Positions 1-8,746 of a stretch of 64,000 nucleotides of DNA are shown in pieces (position 1 is the stretch's first letter; each line of letters opens with the position of its first letter). The notes beneath the pieces are model-generated. The model had not been told where the DNA came from and searched no databases. It saw only the letters and a list, made by a program, of their open reading frames with translations. Both the position numbers and the translations under genes were made by a program. The DNA is from an uncultured Acidobacteriia bacterium (GTDB lineage: Bacteria; Acidobacteriota; Terriglobia; Bryobacterales; Bryobacteraceae). The DNA lies in contig CAIVVT010000230.1 in the NCBI GenBank assembly GCA_903909435.1, positions 26,180 to 90,179 of the forward strand. The letters run 5' to 3'.

Positions 1-2
1 CC

Positions 3-347
3 AATGCGGTTCTGCTGCGCAACGACACGCCGGGGCCGAACCACTGGCTGACGGTGACGCCGCGGCTGAAGTTTTCGACTGGAACTCGCGATGCCTACGG
101 CGCACGCGTGATCGTCGAAGCCAACGGAATCAAAATGATCGAGGACATGATTCCGACGCGCGGTTACCTTTCAGCGCAGGATCCCCGCTTGAACTTCGGG
201 CTTGGCAAAGCAGACAAAGCCAACCTGGAGATTCGCTGGCCGGACGGCAAAGTGGAGCAGTTCAAGGACGTGAAAGCGGATCGATTCGTGGTCTACACGC
301 ATGATGCGAGCGCGACGAAATTCGCCGCTGCAAGGGTCGAGAAATGA
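3..347 (+). CDS. ASPIC/UnbV-domain protein, C-terminal part (cut by window edge)
   Basis: Only the last 114 residues are visible; the frame is open at the left edge. The segment reads GARV near residue 39, then an RGYLSAQ motif, a FGLG motif and IRWPDGKVEQF, which is the order seen in ASPIC/UnbV domains found at the C-terminus of secreted FG-GAP/CRTAC1-like beta-propeller proteins. The missing N-terminal part would be expected to hold the FG-GAP repeats and a signal peptide. Its stop codon overlaps the ATG of the next gene by four bases (ATGA), so it is translated in the same operon as the multihaem cytochrome that follows. Function is not known in detail; an extracytoplasmic binding or scaffold role is inferred. 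Confidence 0.8.
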   Translation, partial: NAVLLRNDTPGPNHWLTVTPRLKFSTGTRDAYGARVIVEANGIKMIEDMIPTRGYLSAQDPRLNFGLGKADKANLEIRWPDGKVEQFKDVKADRFVVYTHDASATKFAAARVEK

Positions 348-3190
348 GTTTGAGGGTTTCCACGATCGGTCTCGTTGCGGCGGTTGTGGCGCTGTCGATT
401 CCGGCTGTTCAGGCGGCGGTGAGGCCGGTCTACATCGGCTCGCGCGCCTGCGCGCAATGCCATGAAGGCGCGGAGATGGGCCGGCAGTATGCGAAGTGGA
501 TGAGCACCAAACATGCGAAAGCATGGGCTACGCTGTCGATGAAAGAGTCTGCCGAAATCTCGCGCATTAGCGGACTGCGCGAGCCGCCGCAGAAGTCGCC
601 GGTCTGTCTGGGCTGCCACGCCGTAGCGTCTGACACCGAGGCGTGGGAGCGCGACGACCTGTTCCACATCGAGGACGGCGTGCAGTGCGAAGCCTGCCAC
701 GGACCGGGCAGCGAGTATGCGAATCAACTGACGATGCGCGACAAGGTGGCGGCGGCGAAGGCTGGTCTGCGCATGCCGAACGAGCGGTTCTGCATGGTCT
801 GCCATATCGAGAAGGGCTCGCACACTGCGGTTCTGAAGAGCGAGAAATTCGAGTACCGGAAATACCTCGCACAGATCGAACACTCAATCACGGCCTATGG
901 TTCGAACTCTGGCGGTCCGCCGGAGCCGAAGCTTGTCGGGCCGGAGAAAGCGCGCCGCCTGATTGGGTCCCTGGCCTGCGGCAAGTGCCACGAACCGGCC
1001 GAGAAGGGCGCCCAGTATTCGGTCTGGCGGATGGGTCCGCATGCCCAGGCCTGGAGCATCTTATCCAGCAATAAAGGGCGCGAGATGGCGCGTCAGGCGG
1101 GCGTGCCCGGAGAGCCGGGAGAGAGTCCGAAGTGCCTGGCTTGCCACTCGCCGGGAGCGTTGCTGCCCGCGGCGGAAACGTACATCCCCGACGAGGGCGT
1201 AGGCTGCGAAGCTTGTCATGGCGCGGGCAGCGACTACGCTCCCGAAGCCATCATGAAGGACCGCAAGGCCGCCGTCGCCGCCGGTCTGCAAATGCCCAAG
1301 CTCGAGGGCTGCAACCACTGTCACCTGAACGCCCACGGCAGGCCCTTCGACGCGCAGTCGGCCTTCGCTAAAATCGCGCATCCGGCCAAGACGACTCAGC
1401 CCTACGCCCAGCCGCGCTATCTCAACCCGCTGCGGTTGGCCGAGCGGCCCGGCGCGCGCGAACTGTTCGTGACCTTCGAGGCTGCCGGTTCGGTCGGCGT
1501 GGTCGATATCGCGACGCGCAAGAAAGTCGCGGAGATTCCCACCGGCACCGCACCGACCGGCATCGCCTTCAGTCCCGACGGACGATTCGCCTACGTCAGC
1601 AACCGCGAGGACGACACCGTCTCGGTGATCAACGCCGCGGCCCGCAAGGTGATCGGCTCGGTTAAGACCGGGGGTGAACCGCACGGCCTGCTGACCGACA
1701 AGGACGGCAAACTGCTGTACGTCGCCAACACGATGTCCGGCGACATCTACGTCTACAACACCCAGAACTGGGAACGCGTGCGGGTGCTCTCGGCCAGCCG
1801 CGGCCCCTGGTCGATGGCGCTCTCCCCGGACGGCGGGTCGCTGCTGGTCACCAATACCTATTCGCGCTTTACGGAGTTCCGCAAGCCGCGCGTGGCCGAA
1901 GTGACCGTGATCGACACGTCGCGCTCCACGGTGGAGGACCGCACCGTTGTTCCCGGCGCCAACCTGATGATGGGCGTCGCGTGGCACCCCAGCGGTGAAT
2001 TCGCGCTGACCGTGTTGAACCGCACGAAGAATCTGGTGCCGATGACCCAGTTGACGCAAGGCTGGACCATCACCAACGCACTGGCGATTCTGTGGAAGGA
2101 CGGCACGGTAGACGAGTTGCTGCTCGACGAGCCGAATCTCGGGTTCGCCGATGCCACGGACGTGACGTTTACGCGCGACGGCAAGCACGCGCTGATGACG
2201 AGTTCGGGAACGAATCGGATCGCCGTGGTGGATACCGCGAAACTGCTGGCGGTGGTGAAACGCGCGACCCCGGAAGAGCGGGCCAAAGTGTTGCCGAATC
2301 ACCTTGGCAAGTCGGCGGAGTTCGTGCAGACCTATCTCAAGACGGGCGCCAGCCCGCGCGGCGTGGTGACTTCAGCCGACGGCAAGCTGGCGTTCGTGGC
2401 AAATTCGCTGGACGACACATTGAGCGTCTTCGACCTGGCGAAGATGCAACCTGCCGGGATCGTGGACCTTGGCGGACCCAAGGAAGTCACGGTGACGCGG
2501 CGCGGCGAGCGCGTCTTCCACAACGCAGACATCACATTCCGGAAGCAGTTCGCGTGCCACTCCTGTCACCCGGACGGCCACGTGGACGGGCTCACCTATG
2601 ACGTGGAGTCTGTGGGCATCGGCATCAGCCCGGTGGACAACCGCACGTTGCGCGGAATCCTCGATACTGCGCCTTTCAAATGGGCCGGGACGAACCCGAC
2701 GCTGTCGCGGCAGTGCGGTCCGCGCCTGTCCGTTTTCTTCACGCGCCTGCTGCCCTTCACGGCGGACGATCTGAAGGCGCTCGACCTGTATGTGACTACG
2801 ATCCAACGCCCACCCAACCGCTACCGGCCGTTGTGGGCGCCGCTCACGCCGGCCCAGCGCCGCGGTAAAGAGGTGTTCGAACGCACCCGCAAGGGCAACG
2901 GTCAGGAGATCCCTGAAGACGGCCGCTGCGTCAGTTGCCACCCGCCTCCGTATTACACCGACCGGCAGTTGCACGATGTCGGTACGAAGCAGTCCTTCGA
3001 CAAAGAGGACAAGCTGGACGTGCCGCACCTCAAGAACATCTACGATTCGGCGCCGTATCTGCACAACGGCATGGCGCATAGCCTGGAAGAGATCTGGACC
3101 GTTTACAACCCGTACGACCAGCACGGCGTGACGAACGATCTGACGAAGGACCAGCTCAACGACCTGATCGAGTACCTGAAAACACTATGA
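344..3190 (+). CDS. Multihaem cytochrome c / YVTN beta-propeller / MauG-like fusion
   Basis: A 948-residue exported protein with a signal peptide at about residues 1-25. Ten CxxCH haem motifs are visible. Eight lie in the first 330 residues as two successive four-haem modules (first Cys36), each with the order CxxCH, CL(G/A)CH, CEACHG(P/A)GS, Cx2CH, resembling cytochrome c554-type domains. A YVTN/NHL-like beta-propeller follows at about 355-735 (SPDGRFAYVSN and similar repeats). The C-terminal part has CHSCHPDGH (Cys738) and CVSCHPPP (Cys862), as in MauG/dihaem peroxidase-like domains. The expected location is periplasm or cell surface, moving electrons. Start and end overlap the neighbouring genes by four bases, so translation is probably coupled. 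The substrate is unknown. The two N-terminal modules look like an internal duplication. Confidence 0.88.
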   Translation: MSLRVSTIGLVAAVVALSIPAVQAAVRPVYIGSRACAQCHEGAEMGRQYAKWMSTKHAKAWATLSMKESAEISRISGLREPPQKSPVCLGCHAVASDTEAWERDDLFHIEDGVQCEACHGPGSEYANQLTMRDKVAAAKAGLRMPNERFCMVCHIEKGSHTAVLKSEKFEYRKYLAQIEHSITAYGSNSGGPPEPKLVGPEKARRLIGSLACGKCHEPAEKGAQYSVWRMGPHAQAWSILSSNKGREMARQAGVPGEPGESPKCLACHSPGALLPAAETYIPDEGVGCEACHGAGSDYAPEAIMKDRKAAVAAGLQMPKLEGCNHCHLNAHGRPFDAQSAFAKIAHPAKTTQPYAQPRYLNPLRLAERPGARELFVTFEAAGSVGVVDIATRKKVAEIPTGTAPTGIAFSPDGRFAYVSNREDDTVSVINAAARKVIGSVKTGGEPHGLLTDKDGKLLYVANTMSGDIYVYNTQNWERVRVLSASRGPWSMALSPDGGSLLVTNTYSRFTEFRKPRVAEVTVIDTSRSTVEDRTVVPGANLMMGVAWHPSGEFALTVLNRTKNLVPMTQLTQGWTITNALAILWKDGTVDELLLDEPNLGFADATDVTFTRDGKHALMTSSGTNRIAVVDTAKLLAVVKRATPEERAKVLPNHLGKSAEFVQTYLKTGASPRGVVTSADGKLAFVANSLDDTLSVFDLAKMQPAGIVDLGGPKEVTVTRRGERVFHNADITFRKQFACHSCHPDGHVDGLTYDVESVGIGISPVDNRTLRGILDTAPFKWAGTNPTLSRQCGPRLSVFFTRLLPFTADDLKALDLYVTTIQRPPNRYRPLWAPLTPAQRRGKEVFERTRKGNGQEIPEDGRCVSCHPPPYYTDRQLHDVGTKQSFDKEDKLDVPHLKNIYDSAPYLHNGMAHSLEEIWTVYNPYDQHGVTNDLTKDQLNDLIEYLKTL

Positions 3191-4392
3191 TGCGTACCAG
3201 AACCATCCTTGCGAAGTTCGCGGCGTTGGCGCCTCTGTTGGCCGCCCTGCTGTTGGGGACCTGTTGGGTGCAAGCGCAAGCGACGAAGAAGCTCCCCTAC
3301 ATCTATACACAATGGAAGAACTTCGGAGTAGCCGACGGGCTGCCCAGCGACCACATTTTCTCGGTGAAAGCCGACGGCGACCGGGTCTGGATCGGCACCG
3401 AGGGCGGCCTGGCCATGTACAACAAGAAGACTGGCAAGATGAAGTCCTGGACGACCAAGGACGGACTGCCCTGGCCGGCCATTACTGGCATCGACATCGA
3501 CAAGTCCACCGGCGACGTGTGGCTGGCCCTGTTCGGCGGCGGCATCGCCCGCTTCAGCGGCGGGCGTTTCGACCACTACCACCAGTTGAATAGCGGCCTG
3601 GTCAACGACGTCGTCTACGGCATCGCCGTGGAGCACGACAACATCTGGGCGGCGACGACAGCCGGCGCCAGTCGGTACAACAAGGTGTCGGGCGAATGGA
3701 CGATCTTCACCGAGAAGAACGCGCCTATGGAAGAGATCTGGAACTACAACGTCAGCTACAACGGCGCGGGCACGGTGTACCTGGCCGTGTGGGGCAGCGG
3801 CGTTCTGGAATACAAAATCTCCGACGGAAGCTGGAAAGAGTATCTGGACCCTGATGGCGAGATGGAGATCGACCTGTATCGCGACGACGGGATCGTTCAA
3901 GTGATCACGACGGCGGTCGCTCCGGCGGGTGACGGGTTCTTCGTCTCCACCTACTTCGGTGCGTCGCGCTATGACGGGCGGCACTGGCGGGGCTACTACA
4001 ACCTGGACTCGGGCGTGCCCAGCGACTTCATTAATTCTGTGAAGGCGCGGAGTACGGACGAAGCCTGGTTCTCCACGGATAAGGGGCTGGGAGTTCTCAC
4101 CGATTTCGACTCGAACACCTGGGTGAGCTACCGGATGGACCCAAAGACCCACCACGGCAAAGCCACCGTCTATAAAGACCGCGAAGTGCTGGAAGAAGTG
4201 GAGACGGAAACCGGCATCCCGCATAACTACGTCATTTACGCCGAACTGGATGGAAACGACGTGTGGATTGCGACGTCCAAAGGGCTTAGCTGGGGCAAGG
4301 GTAGCGACTACTATCCGCGCTTGCGCGACCGCGGCGTGGTGAGCGGGAACCTGGCCGCCGCCTTGCCCGCAGCCGCAAAAGGGGGAGAGTAA
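3187..4392 (+). CDS. Secreted two-component-regulator-type propeller protein (no kinase domain)
   Basis: 401 residues with an N-terminal signal peptide (about 1-31). The body consists of Reg_prop-like repeats such as GLPSDHIFSV, VWIGTEGGLAMYN, VWLALFGGGIARF, DNIWAATTAGASRYN and DEAWFSTDKGLGVL. These are the blades of the periplasmic sensor propellers normally fused to hybrid histidine kinases. Here the protein ends after the propeller with no transmembrane segment, kinase or DNA-binding domain, so it is a stand-alone ligand-binding or scaffold propeller. The ATG overlaps the TGA of the cytochrome gene, and the solute-binding protein gene starts three bases after its stop. A role in binding the same compound as the neighbouring solute-binding proteins is an inference. 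Confidence 0.82.
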   Translation: MMRTRTILAKFAALAPLLAALLLGTCWVQAQATKKLPYIYTQWKNFGVADGLPSDHIFSVKADGDRVWIGTEGGLAMYNKKTGKMKSWTTKDGLPWPAITGIDIDKSTGDVWLALFGGGIARFSGGRFDHYHQLNSGLVNDVVYGIAVEHDNIWAATTAGASRYNKVSGEWTIFTEKNAPMEEIWNYNVSYNGAGTVYLAVWGSGVLEYKISDGSWKEYLDPDGEMEIDLYRDDGIVQVITTAVAPAGDGFFVSTYFGASRYDGRHWRGYYNLDSGVPSDFINSVKARSTDEAWFSTDKGLGVLTDFDSNTWVSYRMDPKTHHGKATVYKDREVLEEVETETGIPHNYVIYAELDGNDVWIATSKGLSWGKGSDYYPRLRDRGVVSGNLAAALPAAAKGGE

Positions 4393-4395
4393 CCC

Positions 4396-5880
4396 ATGCG
4401 ACGACTTTCGTATCTGCTGGTCGGGTTGCTCGGCGCTGCGGCGCTGCTGTTCTGTGCCGAGGATGCCGCAGAGCGCATGAAGAAGTTGGAGAAGCTGATC
4501 GATCCCGATACGGCCGAGGTGTTGAAGCGGATCAACGCGGTGGACGCCTACACCGTCCCTGACCTGAAGTTAAGGCGCGAGGAGAATTTCGCCAAGACGG
4601 CATCGGACATTGAGCCCTATTCGGGAGTAAAGCCGTACAAAGAGAACTTCCTGCTGCAGATCGAGTACACCGGACCGGGACGGGCGATCCCCGAGCCGGG
4701 TCCAGAGCTAAAGACAGTCAAGATCGGCTTTATCGGTCCGATCCAGAATCTGCCTTCGGTGGCCACCGGCGGCATGGGTCACGAAGCCGCGCTCGGCAGG
4801 ATGATGCTGAAGGGCGCGCAGATGGCCATCGACGAAGCCAACGAGGGCGGCGGCTACCTGCGGCGCGGTATTCCATTTGAGCTGAAGGTCGTGAACGACA
4901 ACGGCCTGTGGGGCAGTTCGGGCAACGAAATCACCAACATGGTGTACAAGGATCCGGTCTGGGCGATTCTTGGGACGATCGACGGCGCCAACAGCCACAT
5001 TGCCATCCGCGTCGCGCTCAAAGGCGAAGTCCTGATGATGAACTCGGGCGACACGGACCCGACTTTCACCGAGACCAATATCCCCTGGACCGCCCGGTGT
5101 ATCGGTGACGACCGGCAGATGGGCTACCTGATGGCCGATTACCTGTTCCGCAAGGCGGGGTACAAACGGGTCGCGCTGATCCGGTCGAGCAACCGTTTTG
5201 GCCGTTTTGGAATCCGCGAAGTCCGCGATACGGCGCGGCGGCTGGGCCGGCCGGTACTGATCGAGATGGCCTACAAGGTGGGCGCCGAGGATCTCAGCAT
5301 GCAGGTGGAGCGTCTCCAGGCGACCAATCCCGACGCGGTGGTGCACTGGGGCGACGCGCGGGAGAGCGCCATCGTGCTCAACACGATGCGCAAGCTGGGC
5401 ATGAAGCAGCCCTTTTTCACCAACGACCGGACCGTGTCCGAGGAGTTCACGAAGCTGGCCGGCGAGAACGCCGAGGGCGTGATCAGCGCCTACCCCTGGG
5501 ATCCGAGCCGGAAAGACGCGAAGCTCGATGCATTCCGCGAGCGCTTCCGCAAGAAGTTCGGCGAGGAACCCGAGACCTACGCCGCGCACGGCTACGACGG
5601 CATGAACATGCTGATCTGGGCGACCCAGGTGGGCGGGCTGAACAAGGCCAAGATTCGCGATCTGATCGCATACCGGACCAAGCCTTGGCCGGGTGTGACC
5701 GGGGATATCCCGTTGAGTTCGACGCTCGACGACCTGGGCGACGTCTTTCTGGCGAAGTTTGAAAACGGCAAGTGGGGTTTCCATTCACGCGAGGAATGGC
5801 AGATTCCGGGCGGTTACATACCGCCGCGCAGCCGGGTGGCGCGGGCGTTGGAAACTGCGGCGGCAGCACCGCAAAAGTGA
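4396..5880 (+). CDS. Branched-chain-amino-acid-type ABC solute-binding protein (orphan)
   Basis: 494 residues with a hydrophobic N-terminal export signal (about 1-20). After a charged linker the type-1 periplasmic-binding fold begins near residue 109 (VKIGFIGPIQ), followed by GAQMAIDEANEGGG, WAILGTIDGANSHIA and YAAHGYDGMNMLIWA, which match the Leu/Ile/Val-binding (LivJ-like) family. The extension before the fold is longer than usual for LivJ. No permease or ATPase gene lies nearby, so transport by a classical Liv system is not supported from this window. A sensory or redox-associated role is possible. The RBS GGGGGAGAG directly precedes the ATG. It is in the operon with the upstream cytochrome. 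Confidence 0.85.
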   Translation: MRRLSYLLVGLLGAAALLFCAEDAAERMKKLEKLIDPDTAEVLKRINAVDAYTVPDLKLRREENFAKTASDIEPYSGVKPYKENFLLQIEYTGPGRAIPEPGPELKTVKIGFIGPIQNLPSVATGGMGHEAALGRMMLKGAQMAIDEANEGGGYLRRGIPFELKVVNDNGLWGSSGNEITNMVYKDPVWAILGTIDGANSHIAIRVALKGEVLMMNSGDTDPTFTETNIPWTARCIGDDRQMGYLMADYLFRKAGYKRVALIRSSNRFGRFGIREVRDTARRLGRPVLIEMAYKVGAEDLSMQVERLQATNPDAVVHWGDARESAIVLNTMRKLGMKQPFFTNDRTVSEEFTKLAGENAEGVISAYPWDPSRKDAKLDAFRERFRKKFGEEPETYAAHGYDGMNMLIWATQVGGLNKAKIRDLIAYRTKPWPGVTGDIPLSSTLDDLGDVFLAKFENGKWGFHSREEWQIPGGYIPPRSRVARALETAAAAPQK

Positions 5881-5881
5881 G

Positions 5882-5938
5882 CATTTTGACGGTTCGGCGA
5901 CCGTGAAACGGCGGTGGATTGCGGTGCCGCTGTAGCGC
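5882..5938. repeat. Dispersed intergenic repeat, copy 1
   Basis: This spacer carries the motif GCGACCGTGA followed by GCGGTGG and GTGCCGCTGT. Almost the same arrangement occurs at 57943-57994, and a third, clipped copy on the other strand occurs at 63966-64000. The copies share bases across nearly 50 positions, which is unlikely by chance in unrelated spacers. Just downstream, 5945-5960 forms a small hairpin (CCGGTC/GACCGG around a four-base loop). Confidence 0.6.
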
Positions 5939-5979
5939 GGAAGGCCGGTCCGAAGACCGGTGGACCCTGGAGGGTTTGA

Positions 5980-7179
5980 ATGTTGCGGGCGGGCGACAAA
6001 TTGGGACGGCGGGCCGCGCTGGCGCTGCTGGTGTCTCCGTTTGCCGCACCGATCGTTTTTGGCGCCGCCGGCCGGGTGCAGGACAAGCCCTCCGGGCCGT
6101 ACATGGACCGTACGAAGCGGCAGATGATCTACGACGGGCCGGGCGGGGACGAGCCGGAACCCACTGATTTGAAAGAGGTTCGGATCGGCTACTTCGGCCC
6201 GCCGGACGCCGCGCACGTCGAGGGTGGGTCGTTTTGGCAGGGCGCATCGCGGGCCGTCGATGAAGCCAACCAAGCCGGCGGCTACAAGGGTCTGCCGTTC
6301 GGCCTCGTACCCAAGTGGAGCGAGAGCCCGTGGAAGGCGGGCGGCCGGATGATGGTGGAGTTGGCCTACGTCGACCACGTTTGGGCGACAATCGGGTCGA
6401 TCGACGGGATCTCCACGCACATCGCCGAGCAGGTGGTCGCGAAGGTGCAGTTGCCGCTGGTGGATCCGGGCAGCACCGACCGCAGCGTGAATGCGGCGAT
6501 GGTGCCATGGATGTTCTCCTGCCTGCCCAACGACGTTTCGATCGCCAATGCGCTCGGTCCGCACCTGGCCCGGGAAGCGGGCGCTGACGGCCCTGTCGTG
6601 CTGGTCTCCACCAGCCACGATGAACGCCACATGGCGGAGGAGTTTCGCAGCTGGTTTAAGGCGAAGGACCCCGGCATCAGCCGGGTTTTGGAGTTCCAGC
6701 CGGGCGATGATCATCTGGAAATCGTGGCCCGCCAGGCAGTAGGCTCCAAGGCGGTATTGGTGCTGGGCGGGGTCGCGGACACGGCGGCAATCGTCAAGTT
6801 GCTGCGGGCGGAGTCGGGCAAAACGCTGGTCTACGCCGGTCCGTCGGCCGCCAAGAGTTCATTTCGGGTAGCGGCGGGCGGGGCCGCCGAGGGGGTACGT
6901 TGTCCGTTGCTGGCGCAAGCCGCGCCGCCGCAGTGGGCGCCTGGGAGCGGCCTGGACTACGCCGCGTTGCAGAGTTACGACGCTGCGCGCATGGTCGTGA
7001 GTTCGATCCGTAGCGCCGGGCTCAATCGTTTTCGAATCTGTAGGGCGCTCGCGAAAATGACGCCCTGGCAAGGGGCCGCCGGCGAAATACGCTGGAGCGC
7101 TCTCAATCGCAACTCACGGCCTGCCGCCGCCGGTACAATCGGCGGCGGCAGGTTGGAAGCTTTCGGCCCGCCGGCCTGA
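5980..7179 (+). CDS. Second exported ABC-type solute-binding protein (divergent paralogue)
   Basis: 399 residues. The N-terminus has a twin-arginine pair (GRRAALALL) before a hydrophobic stretch ending near GAAG, so Tat export is possible. The body starts with VRIGYFGPPDAAHVEG near residue 67 and continues with GASRAVDEANQAGG, WATIGSIDGISTHIAEQV and LQSYDAARMVV, parallel to the motifs of the preceding solute-binding protein, so the two are distant tandem paralogues. The start at 5980 is supported by CTGGAGGG about six bases upstream. The 99-base gap from the previous gene holds a dispersed repeat and a hairpin. No permease or ATPase gene is present. Confidence 0.78.
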   Translation: MLRAGDKLGRRAALALLVSPFAAPIVFGAAGRVQDKPSGPYMDRTKRQMIYDGPGGDEPEPTDLKEVRIGYFGPPDAAHVEGGSFWQGASRAVDEANQAGGYKGLPFGLVPKWSESPWKAGGRMMVELAYVDHVWATIGSIDGISTHIAEQVVAKVQLPLVDPGSTDRSVNAAMVPWMFSCLPNDVSIANALGPHLAREAGADGPVVLVSTSHDERHMAEEFRSWFKAKDPGISRVLEFQPGDDHLEIVARQAVGSKAVLVLGGVADTAAIVKLLRAESGKTLVYAGPSAAKSSFRVAAGGAAEGVRCPLLAQAAPPQWAPGSGLDYAALQSYDAARMVVSSIRSAGLNRFRICRALAKMTPWQGAAGEIRWSALNRNSRPAAAGTIGGGRLEAFGPPA

Positions 7180-7220
7180 AACACGAAGTTATCTTACGCA
7201 ATTATTTTGGGAGCCAGTTG

Positions 7221-7709
7221 ATGATGAACCTTGAAGAAATCACCGGAGAAATCCTGATGCAGCAGAACGTGCCGATCGAAAAGCGGGCGATGACCAACCT
7301 GCACGTCTTGAACGAGGCATTCTGTTACGAGAAGCCCAGTTCGTTCGCGCGGGGGATGCGGATCGACATCGGCAACGTGGTGATCCTGCTGATCTCGGGC
7401 ACAGCGAGCATTGACGAAGCCGGCAACACGGTCCACGTGGGCGATTTCCGGGCCCAGTGCCGCCGCACGTACCAGAACATCACGGGACTGCTGGAAAGCG
7501 AGGGCGCGACCTGGCACGACATCGTAAGGACCAGTTGCTACCTGCGCGACATTGACCGCGACTACGCGGCGTTCAACGAAGAACGGACGAAGTTCTTCGC
7601 CGAACAGGGCCTCGATCCGCTGCCGGCCTCGACGGGCATTGAAGCCAAGCTCTGCCGTCCGGACCTGCTGGTGGAGATGGAAGCCATCGCCATGTTCAAG
7701 AAGGCATAA
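7221..7709 (+). CDS. RidA/YjgF (L-PSP) family protein
   Basis: A 162-residue protein in the RidA fold. The central segment has GDFRAQCRRTYQNI, LLESEGATWHDIVRTSCYLRD and FFAEQGLDPLPASTGIEAKLCRPDLLVEMEAIA, typical of YjgF/RidA proteins. RidA hydrolyses reactive enamine/imine intermediates; many paralogues have other, unknown substrates. It is about 30 residues longer at the N-terminus than classical RidA. The in-frame TTG at 7218 was not chosen because ATG 7221 has GGGAG seven bases upstream. It ends the operon that begins with the ASPIC and cytochrome genes, and its presence there suggests a nitrogenous or enamine-forming substrate (inference). Confidence 0.85.
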   Translation: MMNLEEITGEILMQQNVPIEKRAMTNLHVLNEAFCYEKPSSFARGMRIDIGNVVILLISGTASIDEAGNTVHVGDFRAQCRRTYQNITGLLESEGATWHDIVRTSCYLRDIDRDYAAFNEERTKFFAEQGLDPLPASTGIEAKLCRPDLLVEMEAIAMFKKA

Positions 7710-8079
7710 AAGGCACCCAGGGCTTCGCCGGTTAGGGCGCAGAGCAGGGGGTAGCGTTCAGTGCGCGGGGAAGGGCGAGGTCGAGTGCCCTCTCCTATCT
7801 GTGCGCACCGGCACTCGTCATTTCCTGTGGGTGCCGAAGCCGTTCCGGGCTGGTTCTTCTTGCATGGCAAAAGGGTCAGCCCATGGACCAAATTGGCGTT
7901 CGACAGAGCAGGGACTGCGACGCGATGCGCTCATCCGCCGTCCCTGGCAACTGAGTGATTCGGGTCGCGGCTTCCGCTGTGTTCCCTCCCGGCCGGCAGG
8001 GCCAGCAGACGCCACGCAGCCAAATTCGCCACGGTAGAGTTGTGTCCAGAGCTTGGGCTGAGGGTCTGAAGCCGGGTTC
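7710..8079. other. Intergenic region, no gene recognised; one 8-bp inverted repeat
   Basis: This 370-base gap lies between the convergent RidA gene (+) and the small outer-membrane protein gene (-). Short open frames exist, but none has a convincing ribosome-binding site or family match. An exact 8-bp inverted repeat with a 20-base loop lies at 7782-7789/7810-7817. It is not followed by a T-run, so it is at best a weak terminator-like structure for the upstream operon. Confidence 0.4.
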
Positions 8080-8712
8080 TTAGAAGCTATATCCGACGGA
8101 GACGGTCCCGACGATGTCGTTAAACCAACCGCCGAGTTTGGCCCCCGGCGCAACCGCGATCACCTTGCTGGGCGATGGGCTCATGTAGTCGCGGACTTCA
8201 AATCGCAACTCGACAGCCTTGCTGCACTTGGCGCGGACTCCGAAGGCGGCGTCGACCACCGGTAGAGACTCCCTGGTGTTGGTCAGCGCGGCGTAGTTGC
8301 CGAGAGCCTGATCGGCCGATTCAGTTCCGGTCCCGGCCAGGAAGCGCATGCCTCCACCGAATGCGACGAAGGGGCGGACCTTGGATCCCTTAGGTGCGAA
8401 ATGCCGCAGAAAATCGGCGTGCAGGATGTCGCTGTGCCCTGCGAACTTCACGCTTGTACCACCGGATGAAAGCGACAGGCCGTCCCAGCGGTGCAGGTAG
8501 TGAACTTCGCCGCTCCAGTATTTGTGGGTGTCCTCTCCGAAGTAAGCGCCGACCGCGCCACCGTTCTCAAGCCCTGCTTTGGCATCGGGAGTGATGCCGC
8601 TGATGGTGAGCTTCGGGGCGAAGCCGTAGCCTCCGCCCGCGCCGATGTACCAATTCTGAGCGGATGCGGCACCGGCGATCAGCCAGGCTGTAAGAGCGAG
8701 TCGCTTTAGCAT
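8080..8712 (-). CDS. Small outer-membrane beta-barrel-like protein
   Basis: 210 residues with a clear signal peptide (MLKRLALTAWLIAGAASAQ). The mature part alternates hydrophobic and polar residues and is rich in Gly and aromatics, starting WYIGAGGGYGF and ending in SVGYSF. This is the usual pattern of OmpA/OprF-type or autotransported eight-stranded barrels with a terminal aromatic. The start is supported by AAAGGAAAGG upstream of the ATG. It lies 34 bases downstream of the TIGR03437 gene on the same strand and may be cotranscribed. Specific function is unknown. Confidence 0.7.
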   Translation of the reverse strand: MLKRLALTAWLIAGAASAQNWYIGAGGGYGFAPKLTISGITPDAKAGLENGGAVGAYFGEDTHKYWSGEVHYLHRWDGLSLSSGGTSVKFAGHSDILHADFLRHFAPKGSKVRPFVAFGGGMRFLAGTGTESADQALGNYAALTNTRESLPVVDAAFGVRAKCSKAVELRFEVRDYMSPSPSKVIAVAPGAKLGGWFNDIVGTVSVGYSF

Positions 8713-8746
8713 TGAGCCTTTCCTTTAACTGCCTTTACTCTTCCCT

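Noticed and set aside
1061..2302. 413-codon open frame on the minus strand inside the cytochrome fusion gene
   Set aside because: It is antisense to a gene with clear haem motifs; the translation is Arg/Gly/His-rich without any domain. It is a GC-bias shadow.
3103..4224. 373-codon minus-strand frame opposite the sensor propeller gene
   Set aside because: No domain, no RBS and fully opposite a gene with clear propeller repeats.
4396..7179. Complete branched-chain amino acid ABC transporter
   Set aside because: Only two solute-binding proteins are present; no permease or ATPase gene is found within the window.
7782..7817. 8-bp inverted repeat as terminator of the cytochrome operon
   Set aside because: It is 73 bases from the stop codon and lacks a T-run; left as an unassigned inverted repeat in the intergenic entry.
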